Assembly (NCBI GenBank): GCA_002315495.1
Contig: DCGJ01000167.1
Location: 1 to 41,429, forward strand
DNA from: Lachnoclostridium sp. UBA1781
GTDB taxonomy: Bacteria; Bacillota; Clostridia; Lachnospirales; Lachnospiraceae
Length of the DNA: 41,429 bases
Direction of reading: 5' to 3'
Shown here: positions 24,720 through 33,632 of the stretch, piece after piece
Position numbering within the stretch: the stretch's first letter is position 1
How the letters are laid out: each line of letters opens with the position of its first letter
Notes under the pieces: model-generated
The model's database searches: none
Told to the model about the DNA's origin: nothing
What the model saw: only the letters and a program-made list of their open reading frames with translations
Translations under genes and position numbers: made by a program

Positions 24720-26044
24720 TTCTTATCCTCACCACGCTCACGAATAATGAATTTGAGAGAAGTTCCCTCGAAGCCAAATGCGGCCCGAACCTTATTCTCA
24801 ATGTATCTCGTATAGGAGTAATGCATCAGCTCCTTATCATTTACGAAAATAACAAAGGTCGGCGGCTTTACGCTTACCTGCGTCATATAGAAAACCTTCA
24901 GGCGACGACCCTTATCTGACGGTGGCTGCTGCATGGCAAGTGCTTCCATCAGAACCTCATTCAGAACGCCGGTACCGATACGACGGTTCTGGTTCTCCAA
25001 AATCTTATCCACTTCCTCGTAAATCTTCGGAAGTCTCTGTCCGGACAAAGCCGATACAAATACAATGCTTGCATAAGGCATAAACGAAAGAATTCTGCGA
25101 ATCTCTTCGGTATGCTCCTTAACGGAATCATTGGTCTTTTCAATCGCATCCCACTTGTTCACAACAATCAGAACACCACGTCCGGAATCATGTGCGATAC
25201 CTGCGATCTTTGCATCCTGCTCCGTCACGCCCTCCGAGGCATCAATTACGATTAACGCGACATCGGAACGCTCCACCGCACTCACGGTACGAATAATGGA
25301 ATAACGCTCAATATCCTCGTGAATCTTACTCTGACGACGAAGACCTGCGGTATCGGTCAGAATATACTCCTTACCGTTATACTTCACCGGCGTATCAACC
25401 GCATCACGCGTCGTTCCTGCAATATCAGAAACGATGACACGATTCTCACCCAGCAGACGATTTACAATGGAGGACTTACCGACATTCGGCTTACCGACAA
25501 TCGCAATACGCGGTCTCGTATCCTCTTCCTCATCGGGCTTCTGCTTCGGAAAATGCTCCGTAACCGCATCCAGCAAATCACCGAAGCCAAGCATGGAGGC
25601 AGCGGATACCGGGTACGGATCACCGATTCCAAGGTTATAGAACTCATATACGTCATTGCCGAATTTTTCAAAGCTGTCTACCTTATTGACCGCAAGTACA
25701 ACCGGCTTACCGGAACGACGAAGCATATCTGCAACCTGGTGGTCTGCATCCACAAGTCCCTGACGCACATCGGTTACAAAGATAATGACATCGGCGGTTT
25801 CAATCGCCATCTCTGCCTGCTCACGCATATAGGTCAACATCTTATCCTTGCTGGCCGGCTCGATACCACCGGTATCGACCATGGTAAATGCCTGATTCAG
25901 CCAGTTAATATCAGCATAGATACGGTCACGGGTAACGCCCGGCGTATCCTTTACAATGCTGATTCGTTCTCCTGCGAGGGCGTTAAAAAGCGTTGATTTA
26001 CCAACGTTCGGGCGTCCTACAACAGCTACAATTGCTTTTCTCAT
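24716..26044 (-). CDS. der: Ribosome assembly GTPase Der (EngA)
   Basis: The 442-residue protein has the unique double GTPase layout. First domain: GRPNVGKSTLFN at residue 9, DTGGIEP, NKVDSF. Second domain: GKPNVGKSSIVNRLL near 185, DTAGLRRQSKI and NKWDAIEK. The C-terminal 90 residues form the KH-like domain ending in the basic FIIRERG tail. Der acts in 50S maturation. The start has AGGTGAT upstream. Between this gene and the DUF512 gene, 26045-26103 holds only the ribosome site and an imperfect 6-bp repeat. Confidence 0.98.
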   Translation of the reverse strand: MRKAIVAVVGRPNVGKSTLFNALAGERISIVKDTPGVTRDRIYADINWLNQAFTMVDTGGIEPASKDKMLTYMREQAEMAIETADVIIFVTDVRQGLVDADHQVADMLRRSGKPVVLAVNKVDSFEKFGNDVYEFYNLGIGDPYPVSAASMLGFGDLLDAVTEHFPKQKPDEEEDTRPRIAIVGKPNVGKSSIVNRLLGENRVIVSDIAGTTRDAVDTPVKYNGKEYILTDTAGLRRQSKIHEDIERYSIIRTVSAVERSDVALIVIDASEGVTEQDAKIAGIAHDSGRGVLIVVNKWDAIEKTNDSVKEHTEEIRRILSFMPYASIVFVSALSGQRLPKIYEEVDKILENQNRRIGTGVLNEVLMEALAMQQPPSDKGRRLKVFYMTQVSVKPPTFVIFVNDKELMHYSYTRYIENKVRAAFGFEGTSLKFIIRERGEDKK

Positions 26045-26103
26045 AAAATCACCTGTTTTTCTATCATTTGCGCATCAAATCTCAAGGAAAATGATGCTTA
26101 TTA

Positions 26104-27426
26104 TCAATATTCTTCAATCAGCGAGTCGACAAAATCCGACCCCTCCGATTTTACAATACGTACCTTGGTTTGTAAAGCATTTTCAATGTCCGTAACCGTC
26201 AGATCATCGAGCAAAACATCCTCGCCGGAGCGAAGCAAATTGCACGGTAACAAAAGGCGTTCACCGATATCGACCTCTTTCAACTGGGCGATAATATCCC
26301 GTGCGGTAAGTAGTCCGGAGACTGTGATACGCTCGCCGAAAAAGTCATTTCGAATCGTTATAACCTTTACGTCGACATTCGGAAATTTCACTTTTGTTTT
26401 CGCAACAAGCTGTTCCATAAAAGGTGCTGCGAGCACACCGGTCGCAATCGTTTGGCGACGCATGCGGTCATCCCCGACCTCATAATCATACTCGAGTACA
26501 TCCTCTACCTCGGTAATCAGGGACCGAAGCATCCCGACACCGTTTTCAATCTGCGGATAACCATCGTAATCTTCCTCATTCGGAAGCTCCATCTCTGCCG
26601 TAATGTACCACTCATCCGAAGCATAGACAAAGTTCATTCCAAAATGCTCCCGACAAATGCCCTGCCACTTATGAATGATGGCCAAAGTCTCTCTCGCGCT
26701 CTCCTTATCGAATGGCTCAAGCTTCGCAAGCCCTTCGCGGTACTTCGTAAGTCCGACCGGAACGACGCTAAGAGAATCCATCTCCGGAATATATTCTGTC
26801 AGATCATGAATGCTTCGTTCAAGCTCCTCTCCGTCATTATATCCGCGACACAATACAATCTGGCCGTTCATTTGGATTCCGGCTTCTTTGAAGCGCTTCA
26901 GACAATTTAAAGCATCTCCCGCAAAGCGGTTATGAAGCATTTCACAGCGAAGCTTCGGGTTCGTTGTATGAACACTGATATTCATCGGTGACAATCGATA
27001 ATAACAGATTCGGTCAACCTCCTCAGGGCTTAGATTGGTCAACGTAACATAATTACCCTGAAGAAATGAAAGTCTCGTGTCGTCGTCTTTAAAATACAAG
27101 GTTTTACGCATTCCCGGCGGCATCTGGTCAATGAAACAGAAGATACATTTGTTATAACAGTTCTGATAATCGTCCATTAACGATTCGGCAAATACGAGCC
27201 CAAGGTCTTCATATTCGCCCTTTTTTATGGTGAACTCCAGCTCCTCTTCGTCACGCTTAATGCCAAGGGTAAGCCGGCTGTCCTCCTCCTCAAACCGATA
27301 GTCGAGTACGTCGATAATCGGCTTTCCGTTCATGGTCTGAAGCACATCGCCGGCCATAATTCCGGCTTTTGCTGCGGGACTATGCGGTTCCACCTCTAAG
27401 ATTTTATGTAAATGCTGCTTCGCCAC
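26104..27426 (-). CDS. DUF512 radical SAM-like protein with N-terminal PDZ domain
   Basis: The 440-residue protein begins with a PDZ-like module (residues about 1-70: EPHSPAAKAGIMAGDVLQTMNG). A radical SAM-type iron-sulfur motif C-x3-C-x2-C follows near residue 90 (YNKCIFCFIDQMP), then the barrel strands (GNYVTLTNLS, PMNISVHTTNP, GQIVLCRGYND) and a C-terminal DUF512 domain (from about 270, including YASDEWYI). The family is widespread in Clostridia, often next to der as here, but its reaction is not known to me. The start is GTG at 27424-27426 with GGAG 8 nt upstream. The neighbourhood of ribosome and membrane genes gives no firm clue; a maturation role for a protein or RNA is only a guess. 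Confidence 0.85.
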   Translation of the reverse strand: MAKQHLHKILEVEPHSPAAKAGIMAGDVLQTMNGKPIIDVLDYRFEEEDSRLTLGIKRDEEELEFTIKKGEYEDLGLVFAESLMDDYQNCYNKCIFCFIDQMPPGMRKTLYFKDDDTRLSFLQGNYVTLTNLSPEEVDRICYYRLSPMNISVHTTNPKLRCEMLHNRFAGDALNCLKRFKEAGIQMNGQIVLCRGYNDGEELERSIHDLTEYIPEMDSLSVVPVGLTKYREGLAKLEPFDKESARETLAIIHKWQGICREHFGMNFVYASDEWYITAEMELPNEEDYDGYPQIENGVGMLRSLITEVEDVLEYDYEVGDDRMRRQTIATGVLAAPFMEQLVAKTKVKFPNVDVKVITIRNDFFGERITVSGLLTARDIIAQLKEVDIGERLLLPCNLLRSGEDVLLDDLTVTDIENALQTKVRIVKSEGSDFVDSLIEEY

Positions 27427-27443
27427 GAATAAACTCCTTTACT

Positions 27444-28274
27444 CTACTTCAACATAATAAGTGACGCATTGGAGCCACGTTGTCCGTTGGTGGCTCTGTG
27501 CGACCAGTAGGTGTTGCATTTGCATTTCGTACATTCACCGGATAAATGAATGTTCTGCTCCGGTACTCCCGCGTCAAGAAGCACACGTTTATTGGAAAGC
27601 CAAAGGTCAGCCAGATATTTTCCGTTCTTTTTATCCTTCAGAATCCCTTCCGAAAAGGCGTTGGAAAAAGCTTGATCGAACTCCTCCATAACCTCGGGAC
27701 CAATCTCAAAACAATCGCCGCAGATGGAAGGCCCGATGACCACAATCAGCTCCTGCGAATCAGTGCCATAGGTCTCCTTCATCCGTTCAACCATTACCTG
27801 TGCAATCTTCCCTACCGTTCCTCGCCATCCCGCATGAGCAGCGCCAATGGCCTTATGAACCGGGTCAAAGAAAAAGATGGGAACACAGTCCGAGCCGAAG
27901 CAAAGTAACGGAAGATTTCTTACATTGGTCATCTGGCCGTCAATATCCTCGCACGATAGCGGGCGTATGATACCGGTTCCTGCCTCGTCACCGTCCACAA
28001 CGCGCACATTTACCGTATGCGTCTGCATCGGGAATACCAGTCGCTCATAAGGAGCGCCGATTGCGTTACAGAAACGGCGATAATTTTCCCGTACATTCTT
28101 CTCCTCATCCCCTCTGGTAAAGCCCAGATTCATGGATTCGTAGATACCAACGCTTACACCACCCTGTCTTGTGGAATTCACCGCAAGCACCTCGGGATAT
28201 TCGGAAAATGCGGAAAAGCTTACGAAAGGAATTCCCTCATTTTCACAAAAAATTGTTTCATTAGACAGCTTCAT
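27444..28274 (-). CDS. pgeF: Peptidoglycan editing factor PgeF (YfiH/DUF152, purine nucleoside phosphorylase-like)
   Basis: The 276-residue protein shows the family markers NSTRQGGVSVGIYESMNLG near residue 35, QTHTVNVRVVD, CFGSDCVPIFFFDP, AHAGWRGTVGKIA near 140 and GPSICGDCFEIGPEV, with the two His and one Cys that bind zinc. Members were long called laccase-domain proteins; members have been linked to peptidoglycan precursor editing and to purine nucleoside cleavage. Translation starts inside the end of the GltS gene (14-nt overlap) with AGGAG upstream, so coupling is likely. Confidence 0.92.
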   Translation of the reverse strand: MKLSNETIFCENEGIPFVSFSAFSEYPEVLAVNSTRQGGVSVGIYESMNLGFTRGDEEKNVRENYRRFCNAIGAPYERLVFPMQTHTVNVRVVDGDEAGTGIIRPLSCEDIDGQMTNVRNLPLLCFGSDCVPIFFFDPVHKAIGAAHAGWRGTVGKIAQVMVERMKETYGTDSQELIVVIGPSICGDCFEIGPEVMEEFDQAFSNAFSEGILKDKKNGKYLADLWLSNKRVLLDAGVPEQNIHLSGECTKCKCNTYWSHRATNGQRGSNASLIMLK

Positions 28275-29655
28275 TCGAACACTCCTGATGTTTGTTCTTT
28301 ATAAACACGATACCAAGTAACACAAAGTAATAGACGACCAAAGCACCGAAGGTGACAAACAGCATCGTCGTGCTCTTCTTCGCCATACCAACCAGCACAA
28401 GGAGAGGTGCTCCGAGCAAAATACCGAAACTCGAACCAAGCACGAGGTTGTTCGCTGCCGGAGTCTCCATCTGAGGATCAAGTTCACGAAGTAACAGTAC
28501 ACCGGAGCTGATGGTTCCGGTCATCATACCGTACATGGACAAAAGCCCTTCGTAGTAATAATCCTTGTAAACACGCTTACATACAAATTTCAGGTGAAGG
28601 AGCGTTATAACGGCACCGGCTATTACCAAAAGCACGAAAGGCAACCACAACTCCTTCAAATCGCTGATTTCAATGGACGAGATTCCAGCCACAATCATAA
28701 TATCAAAGGCAAAGCCGGAGATTCGACTGAGCAGGTAATTATTCTGATACTGACTGGTCATAATCTTGCGATTTCTAAGTCGTTTCAGAATCACTCGGAA
28801 CAAAATCGCAAGGGCGGAGCCAATAATAAAATTGAACCCCCAAAGAAGGCTGTTTACGGCATCTCCCACTCCGGCACTAATCTTCGACAATCCGGAGGTG
28901 ATGCCCCAGGTCAAAAGATAGGTAACCAGATATACAACCAAAACCATGGCAACCTGAATGGAAAGACGATCCAGGGATTCCGCAATCGGAAGCTCGTCCT
29001 TGGATTCGAATGTATCGATGGTAACAGAGCCCTTGATTTCCTCTGTTGTTTTCTTTCGAACAAGTCCTTTCTTCGCCAGATAATTCATATAACACACGCC
29101 AACAATACAGGCACATAGATAACCCGCTGCAGCCAGCGCAAGTCCGAAGGAATGACCTCCCACAAACCCCGCCTCCTGATACGTGGTTCCAATGTTATTC
29201 GCCTGTCCCGGTCCCTGACCAAAGCCCATCGGGAGTAAAATACCGGCCGCCTTAAACAACTCGGGCATAACGGTATAAGAAAGACCAATCGTAATTGCCA
29301 GTCCAACAATGCCCTGAATCATATATGAGCCAACGATAATGGCACCACTTTTCAAACCGACAAGGTTGGATTTTTCCGTCTCGGTTCTTTCCGGAACGCG
29401 TAAACTCATGGCAATAAAGCCGATTGCGATTCCGTGGAAGGTGAGCATTTCCATGATTTCATTATCGATGGTAACAAGCCTACAGATTTTTGCTAACAGC
29501 AAAAGGAATCCACCGATAACGGCTACCGGAAGCATAGAATTCCGAATGAAGCTGATTTTTCTTCTCAGACAGTTTCCAATCAAAATGACAACCGCAATCA
29601 TTGCGATTTGAATAATCGGATCCCAAAGTGCAGAATTGGCTGCCGAATAATTCAT
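28261..29655 (-). CDS. GltS-type sodium:glutamate symporter family carrier
   Basis: The 464-residue protein has ten or more hydrophobic segments in two related halves. Pore-loop-like motifs occur in each half: LPMGFGQGPGQANNIGTTY near residue 145 and YGMMTGTISSGVLLLRELDP near 375, both fitting the ESS (GltS) family. It should import an anionic amino acid or related acid with sodium. The first motif differs from the Gly-His-Gly form of classical GltS, so the substrate need not be glutamate. The start overlaps the stop of the PlsC-like gene (ATGA, 4 nt). Confidence 0.8.
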   Translation of the reverse strand: MNYSAANSALWDPIIQIAMIAVVILIGNCLRRKISFIRNSMLPVAVIGGFLLLLAKICRLVTIDNEIMEMLTFHGIAIGFIAMSLRVPERTETEKSNLVGLKSGAIIVGSYMIQGIVGLAITIGLSYTVMPELFKAAGILLPMGFGQGPGQANNIGTTYQEAGFVGGHSFGLALAAAGYLCACIVGVCYMNYLAKKGLVRKKTTEEIKGSVTIDTFESKDELPIAESLDRLSIQVAMVLVVYLVTYLLTWGITSGLSKISAGVGDAVNSLLWGFNFIIGSALAILFRVILKRLRNRKIMTSQYQNNYLLSRISGFAFDIMIVAGISSIEISDLKELWLPFVLLVIAGAVITLLHLKFVCKRVYKDYYYEGLLSMYGMMTGTISSGVLLLRELDPQMETPAANNLVLGSSFGILLGAPLLVLVGMAKKSTTMLFVTFGALVVYYFVLLGIVFIKNKHQECSNEAV

Positions 29656-30833
29656 TGGACCTGATCCTCCTTCAAAAACTGATAAAAATACAAATATTTC
29701 AAAGCATTAAAGCTTACATTTCCGCGAATATCGAGGTGTCGGTAGGAATCTCCCAAAAATAGCGATATGTTATTTCTGGAATAGATGGAAAGACCTTTCA
29801 CTTCGCTCCACGCATATTCCTTCTCATCGAGAAACAAAGACTCCTGCGAAACCTTCAACAGACCTTCCTTTGCCTCTCCTGCCTGGTGCTGCTCAGAGAT
29901 CTCACGTACAATTACAGTATCGGAAAAGATAATCTTCTCTGTCGAAGACTCTAAGACATACTCCCTAAGTGCCTTTTTCTGCAACTCATCCCATTCATAA
30001 AGCGTTTCGAGCTGCCGCCCACCGACAAGTCTGCCCTTTTTATCGTAGGTTACCATCTTCCCACAAGTGCACTGAAGCTGGTTCCGAACTCCTTTTAGTG
30101 AGCCAAATGCATGGCATTCCGGGCAGTAATAGAGCGTACTCTCGATGCCTTCTGCCAGATTTTTTCCGGTGAAGGATGCATTTACCTTCTGATTGGTCGC
30201 ATACGCATCCTCGTGAAGGTCGCGACGAATAGCATCGGTGATTTCAAAAACAGTCATCGCAGCAAGCACCTCCGGCCCGAGTATGTTCACCAGATGCCCC
30301 TTCACATACCCCTTTCTACGCTTTACCGAAAACCGTGGCTGCATGAAAAATCCGCCCTCAAGCCGATACGTAACAAGTGTAGCTCCGCTACGTTTTGCAA
30401 GTTTTCCCGTTGCCTCCGGAATCTCCATCGTCACTCCGTTAAAGGTACGATTTCCCTCCGGAAACATCATCACGCTTTCTCCGTCTTTTAGACATCGCAG
30501 CATGTGCATCGCTGATTTGGCTCCGTCCTTCCCTTTTCGATGTATAATCGGAGCAAAAAAAGTCTGCAAAAACCAGGTTCCGAACCCTTTTCTCATAATG
30601 TGCTCGCTGGCAACAAAACGTACCGGATTACGAGTGGCAAGGCCTACAAACATCGGGTCAAACTCAGTCGTATGGTTGCACAAAAGAAGAATGGGACCAT
30701 CGATTTTCGGAATTACATCATAGCGATAATGAAACAGACGACGAATTACAAATCCTAATACCGTTTGAAAAAACGGAAAAGAATATTGAATACGTTTCGT
30801 TCGATTTTTTGTAGCATTTATCGTTTTGCTCAT
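29652..30833 (-). CDS. PlsC-like 1-acylglycerol-3-phosphate acyltransferase with zinc-ribbon and extra C-terminal domain
   Basis: The 393-residue product has an N-terminal acyltransferase domain: CNHTTEFDPMFVG near residue 55 (the His-x4-Asp catalytic motif), FVASEHIMRKG, FAPIIHRKG and MMFPEGNRTFNG. A usual PlsC ends near residue 240; here the chain continues with a zinc-ribbon-like pair (YYCPECHAFG, then QCTCGKMV) and about 130 more residues that end in a beta-rich, PH-like stretch. This suggests an acyltransferase under extra control or with a binding module. The start ATG at 30831-30833 has GGGGGAG upstream and lies after the promoter at 30877-30905, which rules out earlier in-frame starts. 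First gene of the long run through to uxuB. Confidence 0.85.
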   Translation of the reverse strand: MSKTINATKNRTKRIQYSFPFFQTVLGFVIRRLFHYRYDVIPKIDGPILLLCNHTTEFDPMFVGLATRNPVRFVASEHIMRKGFGTWFLQTFFAPIIHRKGKDGAKSAMHMLRCLKDGESVMMFPEGNRTFNGVTMEIPEATGKLAKRSGATLVTYRLEGGFFMQPRFSVKRRKGYVKGHLVNILGPEVLAAMTVFEITDAIRRDLHEDAYATNQKVNASFTGKNLAEGIESTLYYCPECHAFGSLKGVRNQLQCTCGKMVTYDKKGRLVGGRQLETLYEWDELQKKALREYVLESSTEKIIFSDTVIVREISEQHQAGEAKEGLLKVSQESLFLDEKEYAWSEVKGLSIYSRNNISLFLGDSYRHLDIRGNVSFNALKYLYFYQFLKEDQVQ

Positions 30834-30876
30834 ATGCTCCCCCAGTTCCCCTTGTGGACATACCAATACAGAATTG

Positions 30877-30905
30877 ATTATACTAAAAATTGTACCAAAA
30901 GTAAA
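30877..30905 (-). promoter_or_regulatory. Sigma-A-type promoter before the PlsC-like gene
   Basis: A perfect -10 box TATAAT (30877-30882) and a -35 box TTTACT (30900-30905, 4 of 6 consensus bases) are 17 nt apart. The start would be near 30870, about 37 nt before the gene. The promoter overlaps the U tract of the terminator just upstream. Confidence 0.7.
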
Positions 30906-30941
30906 CAAAAAAGAAACGCTGGACTTTCCGGCGTTTCTTTT
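30892..30941 (-). terminator. Strong intrinsic terminator after yraN
   Basis: A 15-bp stem with one G-U pair (30909-30923 with 30927-30941) and a 3-nt loop is followed on the minus strand by a T-rich tract (TTGTTTACTTTT). It closes the lepB-rbgA-rnhB-yraN operon 12 nt beyond the yraN stop. The stem ends in A4/T4, so it might also work on the opposite strand. Confidence 0.9.
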
Positions 30942-30952
30942 GATTTCAGCTA

Positions 30953-31297
30953 TTAAAATGCATTTTTATACAGTCGAAGCTCCGTGTCATCCATGGCTAC
31001 CACATCGAACCGAAGTTCAAATTCAGCCGGATGTGGATGCGTAAGCAGATACCACTCCGCTGTGCGACGGATGGTGCGCATTTTTAGGGGTGTTACGGCC
31101 TCCTCAGGAAGTCCGAAACGTAGGTCCTTTCGGTACTTCACCTCGATAAAACAGAGGCTTTTGTCATCTCTTCCAATCAGGTCGATTTCCCCTGTTTTCA
31201 CACGGTAATTTCGCTCCAGAATCTCATAACCAATCGATTCCAGGTATTGCTCGGCCCGTCTCTCCGTTACGGTACCGAGGGTGCGTTTATTGGTCAA
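30953..31297 (-). CDS. yraN: UPF0102 protein YraN, endonuclease-like fold
   Basis: The 114-residue protein has the UPF0102 pattern: ERRAEQYLESIGYEILERNYR at the start, then GEIDLIGRDDKSLCFIEVKYRK, which holds the Asp and Glu-x-Lys residues of the PD-(D/E)xK nuclease fold. Function in the cell is unknown, although it often travels with rnhB as here. The start is most likely the TTG at 31295-31297: the protein then has family length, GGGA lies upstream, and it overlaps the rnhB stop by 11 nt. An ATG far upstream in the frame would add 42 residues that lie inside rnhB. Confidence 0.88.
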   Translation of the reverse strand: MTNKRTLGTVTERRAEQYLESIGYEILERNYRVKTGEIDLIGRDDKSLCFIEVKYRKDLRFGLPEEAVTPLKMRTIRRTAEWYLLTHPHPAEFELRFDVVAMDDTELRLYKNAF

Positions 31298-32048
31298 TAA
31301 AATTCCCGATAAAGGAACGGCGATGAATCTCGCACGGTCCAATTTCTTTGATGGCTTTAATATGGTCGGCGGAACCATAGCCTTTATTTCCTGCAAAGCC
31401 GTAGCCCGGATAAATCCGATCAAACTCTACCATCATTCGGTCTCTCGTTACCTTTGCGATAATGGATGCGGCCGCAATAGAGATACTCTTCGCGTCTCCC
31501 TTAATAATACCCCTCTGCGGAATCGTAATTCCCGGAATCTTAACCGCATCTACAAGCAAATGCTGCGGTTTCACGGGCATATTATCAATAGCCTTACGCA
31601 TCGCGGAATAGGTCGCCTGAAGGATATTGATATCATCAATCACCGTGTGATCTTCGATTCCGATTCCAACGCTAACGGCTTCCTCCATAATCTTGTCAAA
31701 CAATTCCTCGCGCTTCTTTTCGGAAAGCTGCTTGGAATCGTTAATATAAAGGAGTTTACAGTCCTTCGGAAGGATAACACAGGCCGTAACAACCGGTCCT
31801 GCAAGCGGTCCACGTCCAACCTCGTCAATTCCTCCGATATAGTCACATTCCGGATACAGTCTTTCGTAATGCCACATCTCCTCGGTACGAAGCAGTTCCT
31901 TCTGATATGCTTCCGCCTTCTTACGAAAGCGTTCCAATAATTTTACCACACCGCTTCTTTCATCTCCGGAAAATGCTTCCATCGCTTCCAAAAGCTGCTC
32001 CTCCGGTGTGTTTTCAAGAAGCTCTTTAATTTCACTGATACTTGTCAT
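31287..32048 (-). CDS. rnhB: Ribonuclease HII
   Basis: The 253-residue enzyme removes single ribonucleotides and RNA from DNA duplexes. Catalytic acidic residues are in GGIDEVGRGPLAGPVV (Asp and Glu) and LLVDAVKIPG (Asp), with the later Asp in FDRIYPGYGFAGNKGYG. An N-terminal helical segment of about 70 residues, seen in Firmicutes members, precedes the core. The ATG at 32046-32048 gives the family length; its GGGGGA site is close to the start codon, and an upstream ATG (32100-32102) would overlap rbgA by 41 nt. Confidence 0.95.
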   Translation of the reverse strand: MTSISEIKELLENTPEEQLLEAMEAFSGDERSGVVKLLERFRKKAEAYQKELLRTEEMWHYERLYPECDYIGGIDEVGRGPLAGPVVTACVILPKDCKLLYINDSKQLSEKKREELFDKIMEEAVSVGIGIEDHTVIDDINILQATYSAMRKAIDNMPVKPQHLLVDAVKIPGITIPQRGIIKGDAKSISIAAASIIAKVTRDRMMVEFDRIYPGYGFAGNKGYGSADHIKAIKEIGPCEIHRRSFIGNFIDQ

Positions 32049-32061
32049 AAATCCCCCATTT

Positions 32062-32961
32062 TTATGCACGGTCAGATGGTTGCTCCAAGCTGATTCGTCC
32101 AATCTTCACCGAACGGAATTCCTCCAAAAGCATACGGGCACAACGCTCGTAATCCGGCTCATTTCCCTTCTTGATACAGCCACGCTTCATGCAAATGGCG
32201 TCAAACACGCGAAGCCCCTCATTTGCAAGGAGCATCTCCGTCTTTGCATCATCAACAGAAGTATCAACGGACTGTAATTCGAAATTATAACGCTCCTTAA
32301 GAAGGTTCGGATAATTCTCAAGCAGATAATTAATCAGGTCCAACGCCATCTCGGTCGGAACCAAAATCTCATCGTTAATGGAGCCGATCCAACCAACACG
32401 CTTTCCGACCTCCTGGTCCTCAAACTTTGGCCACAAAATGCCCGGCGTATCCAAAAGTTCAACGTCTTTATTCAGACGAATCCACTGTTTACCCTTCGTT
32501 ACACCCGGCTTATTTCCTGTCTTTGCAACAGACTTCTTGGCAAAGGAGTTAATAAAGGTTGATTTACCTACATTCGGAATACCGACAATCATGGCGCGAA
32601 CCGGACGGTTTTGAATTCCCTTTGCTCGATCTCTCGCAATCTTTGCCTCACAGGCCTTCATAATTGCCTCATTTACGGCCTTTAAGTTCGTTCCCGCACG
32701 AGAATCGAGGGCAACCGTGGTAAATCCCTTATTCTCGAAATATGTGCGCCATTTAGCTGTCACATTCGGGTCTGCCATGTCTGCTTTATTTAAAAGCATC
32801 ACCCTTGATTTGCCGTTTGCAATCTTATCAATGTCCGGATTCTTCGAGGAATACGGAATACGGGCGTCCACAAGCTCGACAACAACATCAATATATTTCA
32901 TATCCTCCGACATCTGGCGTCTTGCTTTCGCCATATGTCCCGGAAACCACTGGTATTGCAT
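32062..32961 (-). CDS. rbgA: Ribosome biogenesis GTPase RbgA (YlqF)
   Basis: This 299-residue GTPase is needed late in 50S assembly in Firmicutes. It shows the circularly permuted motif order: G4 LLNKADMADP near residue 57 comes before G1 IVGIPNVGKSTFIN near 125 and G3 LLDTPGILWPK. MQYQWFPGHMAKARRQM is the usual opening. The C-terminal half holds the RNA-binding helical domain. The start codon overlaps the lepB stop by 1 nt (TAATG), with GAGGAG upstream, so the two are coupled. Confidence 0.97.
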   Translation of the reverse strand: MQYQWFPGHMAKARRQMSEDMKYIDVVVELVDARIPYSSKNPDIDKIANGKSRVMLLNKADMADPNVTAKWRTYFENKGFTTVALDSRAGTNLKAVNEAIMKACEAKIARDRAKGIQNRPVRAMIVGIPNVGKSTFINSFAKKSVAKTGNKPGVTKGKQWIRLNKDVELLDTPGILWPKFEDQEVGKRVGWIGSINDEILVPTEMALDLINYLLENYPNLLKERYNFELQSVDTSVDDAKTEMLLANEGLRVFDAICMKRGCIKKGNEPDYERCARMLLEEFRSVKIGRISLEQPSDRA

Positions 32962-33560
32962 TACTCCTCCTCTCCGATCTTCTGTCCGAAGCTCGAAACA
33001 AATCCAAACTTGTTAAGACGAATCCACGCCTTACCGATAATCTGATCTCTTTTCACATTTCCTATGGTCGAATAACGGCTATCCTCCGAATTGTTACGTG
33101 AATCACCCAGTACAAAGTACTCGTCATCTCCCAGGGTAATCTCGTAATTTGCAAGACCCGGGAGCATCATCGCATCAAACTCATACGGTTCGTCCAAAAT
33201 CTCACCATTTATCTTGATATAACCACCCGAGATTTGAATCTTTTCTCCCGGAAGTCCGACCACTCGTTTGATATTATAAAACGAGTGCTCCTTATCCCCC
33301 TGATTAAAGACAATGACATCATAACGCTTTGGGGACGAGATGCGATATACCAGGGTATTTACTAAAATCTCATCCGACAGATTCAGATTCGGCTCCATGG
33401 ATGCATCCGGCACTGTCGTCTTGTCGATAGAAAAATGCACGATGAGCCAGGCAAGTAAAATAGCACCCGCAATCGAGCCAATCCAGATGGAAATATTTAA
33501 AACAATGCGGATGATCTTCCGTTTCCGTTCCGCATGCATATAATCATAGCGATTTGACAT
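32961..33560 (-). CDS. lepB: Signal peptidase I
   Basis: This 199-residue membrane protease removes signal peptides on the outer face of the membrane. After a basic N-terminus, a single helix lies at about residues 25-45. The catalytic Ser is in PDASMEPNL near residue 54 and the general-base Lys in YNIKRVVGLPGE near 98; the LGDSRNNSEDSR box follows. The start has GGAGTGAAGG upstream, and the gene begins 72 nt after rplS, beyond a terminator. Confidence 0.97.
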   Translation of the reverse strand: MSNRYDYMHAERKRKIIRIVLNISIWIGSIAGAILLAWLIVHFSIDKTTVPDASMEPNLNLSDEILVNTLVYRISSPKRYDVIVFNQGDKEHSFYNIKRVVGLPGEKIQISGGYIKINGEILDEPYEFDAMMLPGLANYEITLGDDEYFVLGDSRNNSEDSRYSTIGNVKRDQIIGKAWIRLNKFGFVSSFGQKIGEEE

Positions 33561-33582
33561 CCTTCACTCCAATGCTCCTACA

Positions 33583-33617
33583 AATAATACAAAATGAGGC
33601 CGTCTTTCGACGGCCTC
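33583..33617 (-). terminator. Intrinsic terminator after rplS
   Basis: A perfect 9-bp GC-rich stem (33596-33604 with 33609-33617) with a 4-nt loop is followed on the minus strand by ATTTTGTATTATTT. It ends the rplS transcript 15 nt after the stop. I see no separate promoter for lepB in the 35 nt left, so lepB may depend on read-through. Confidence 0.85.
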
Positions 33618-33632
33618 CTGTAATCATAAAAA

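Noticed and set aside
30953..31423. Longer yraN beginning at 31423
   Set aside because: The extra 42 residues lie inside rnhB in another frame and exceed the family length; the TTG at 31295-31297 fits better.
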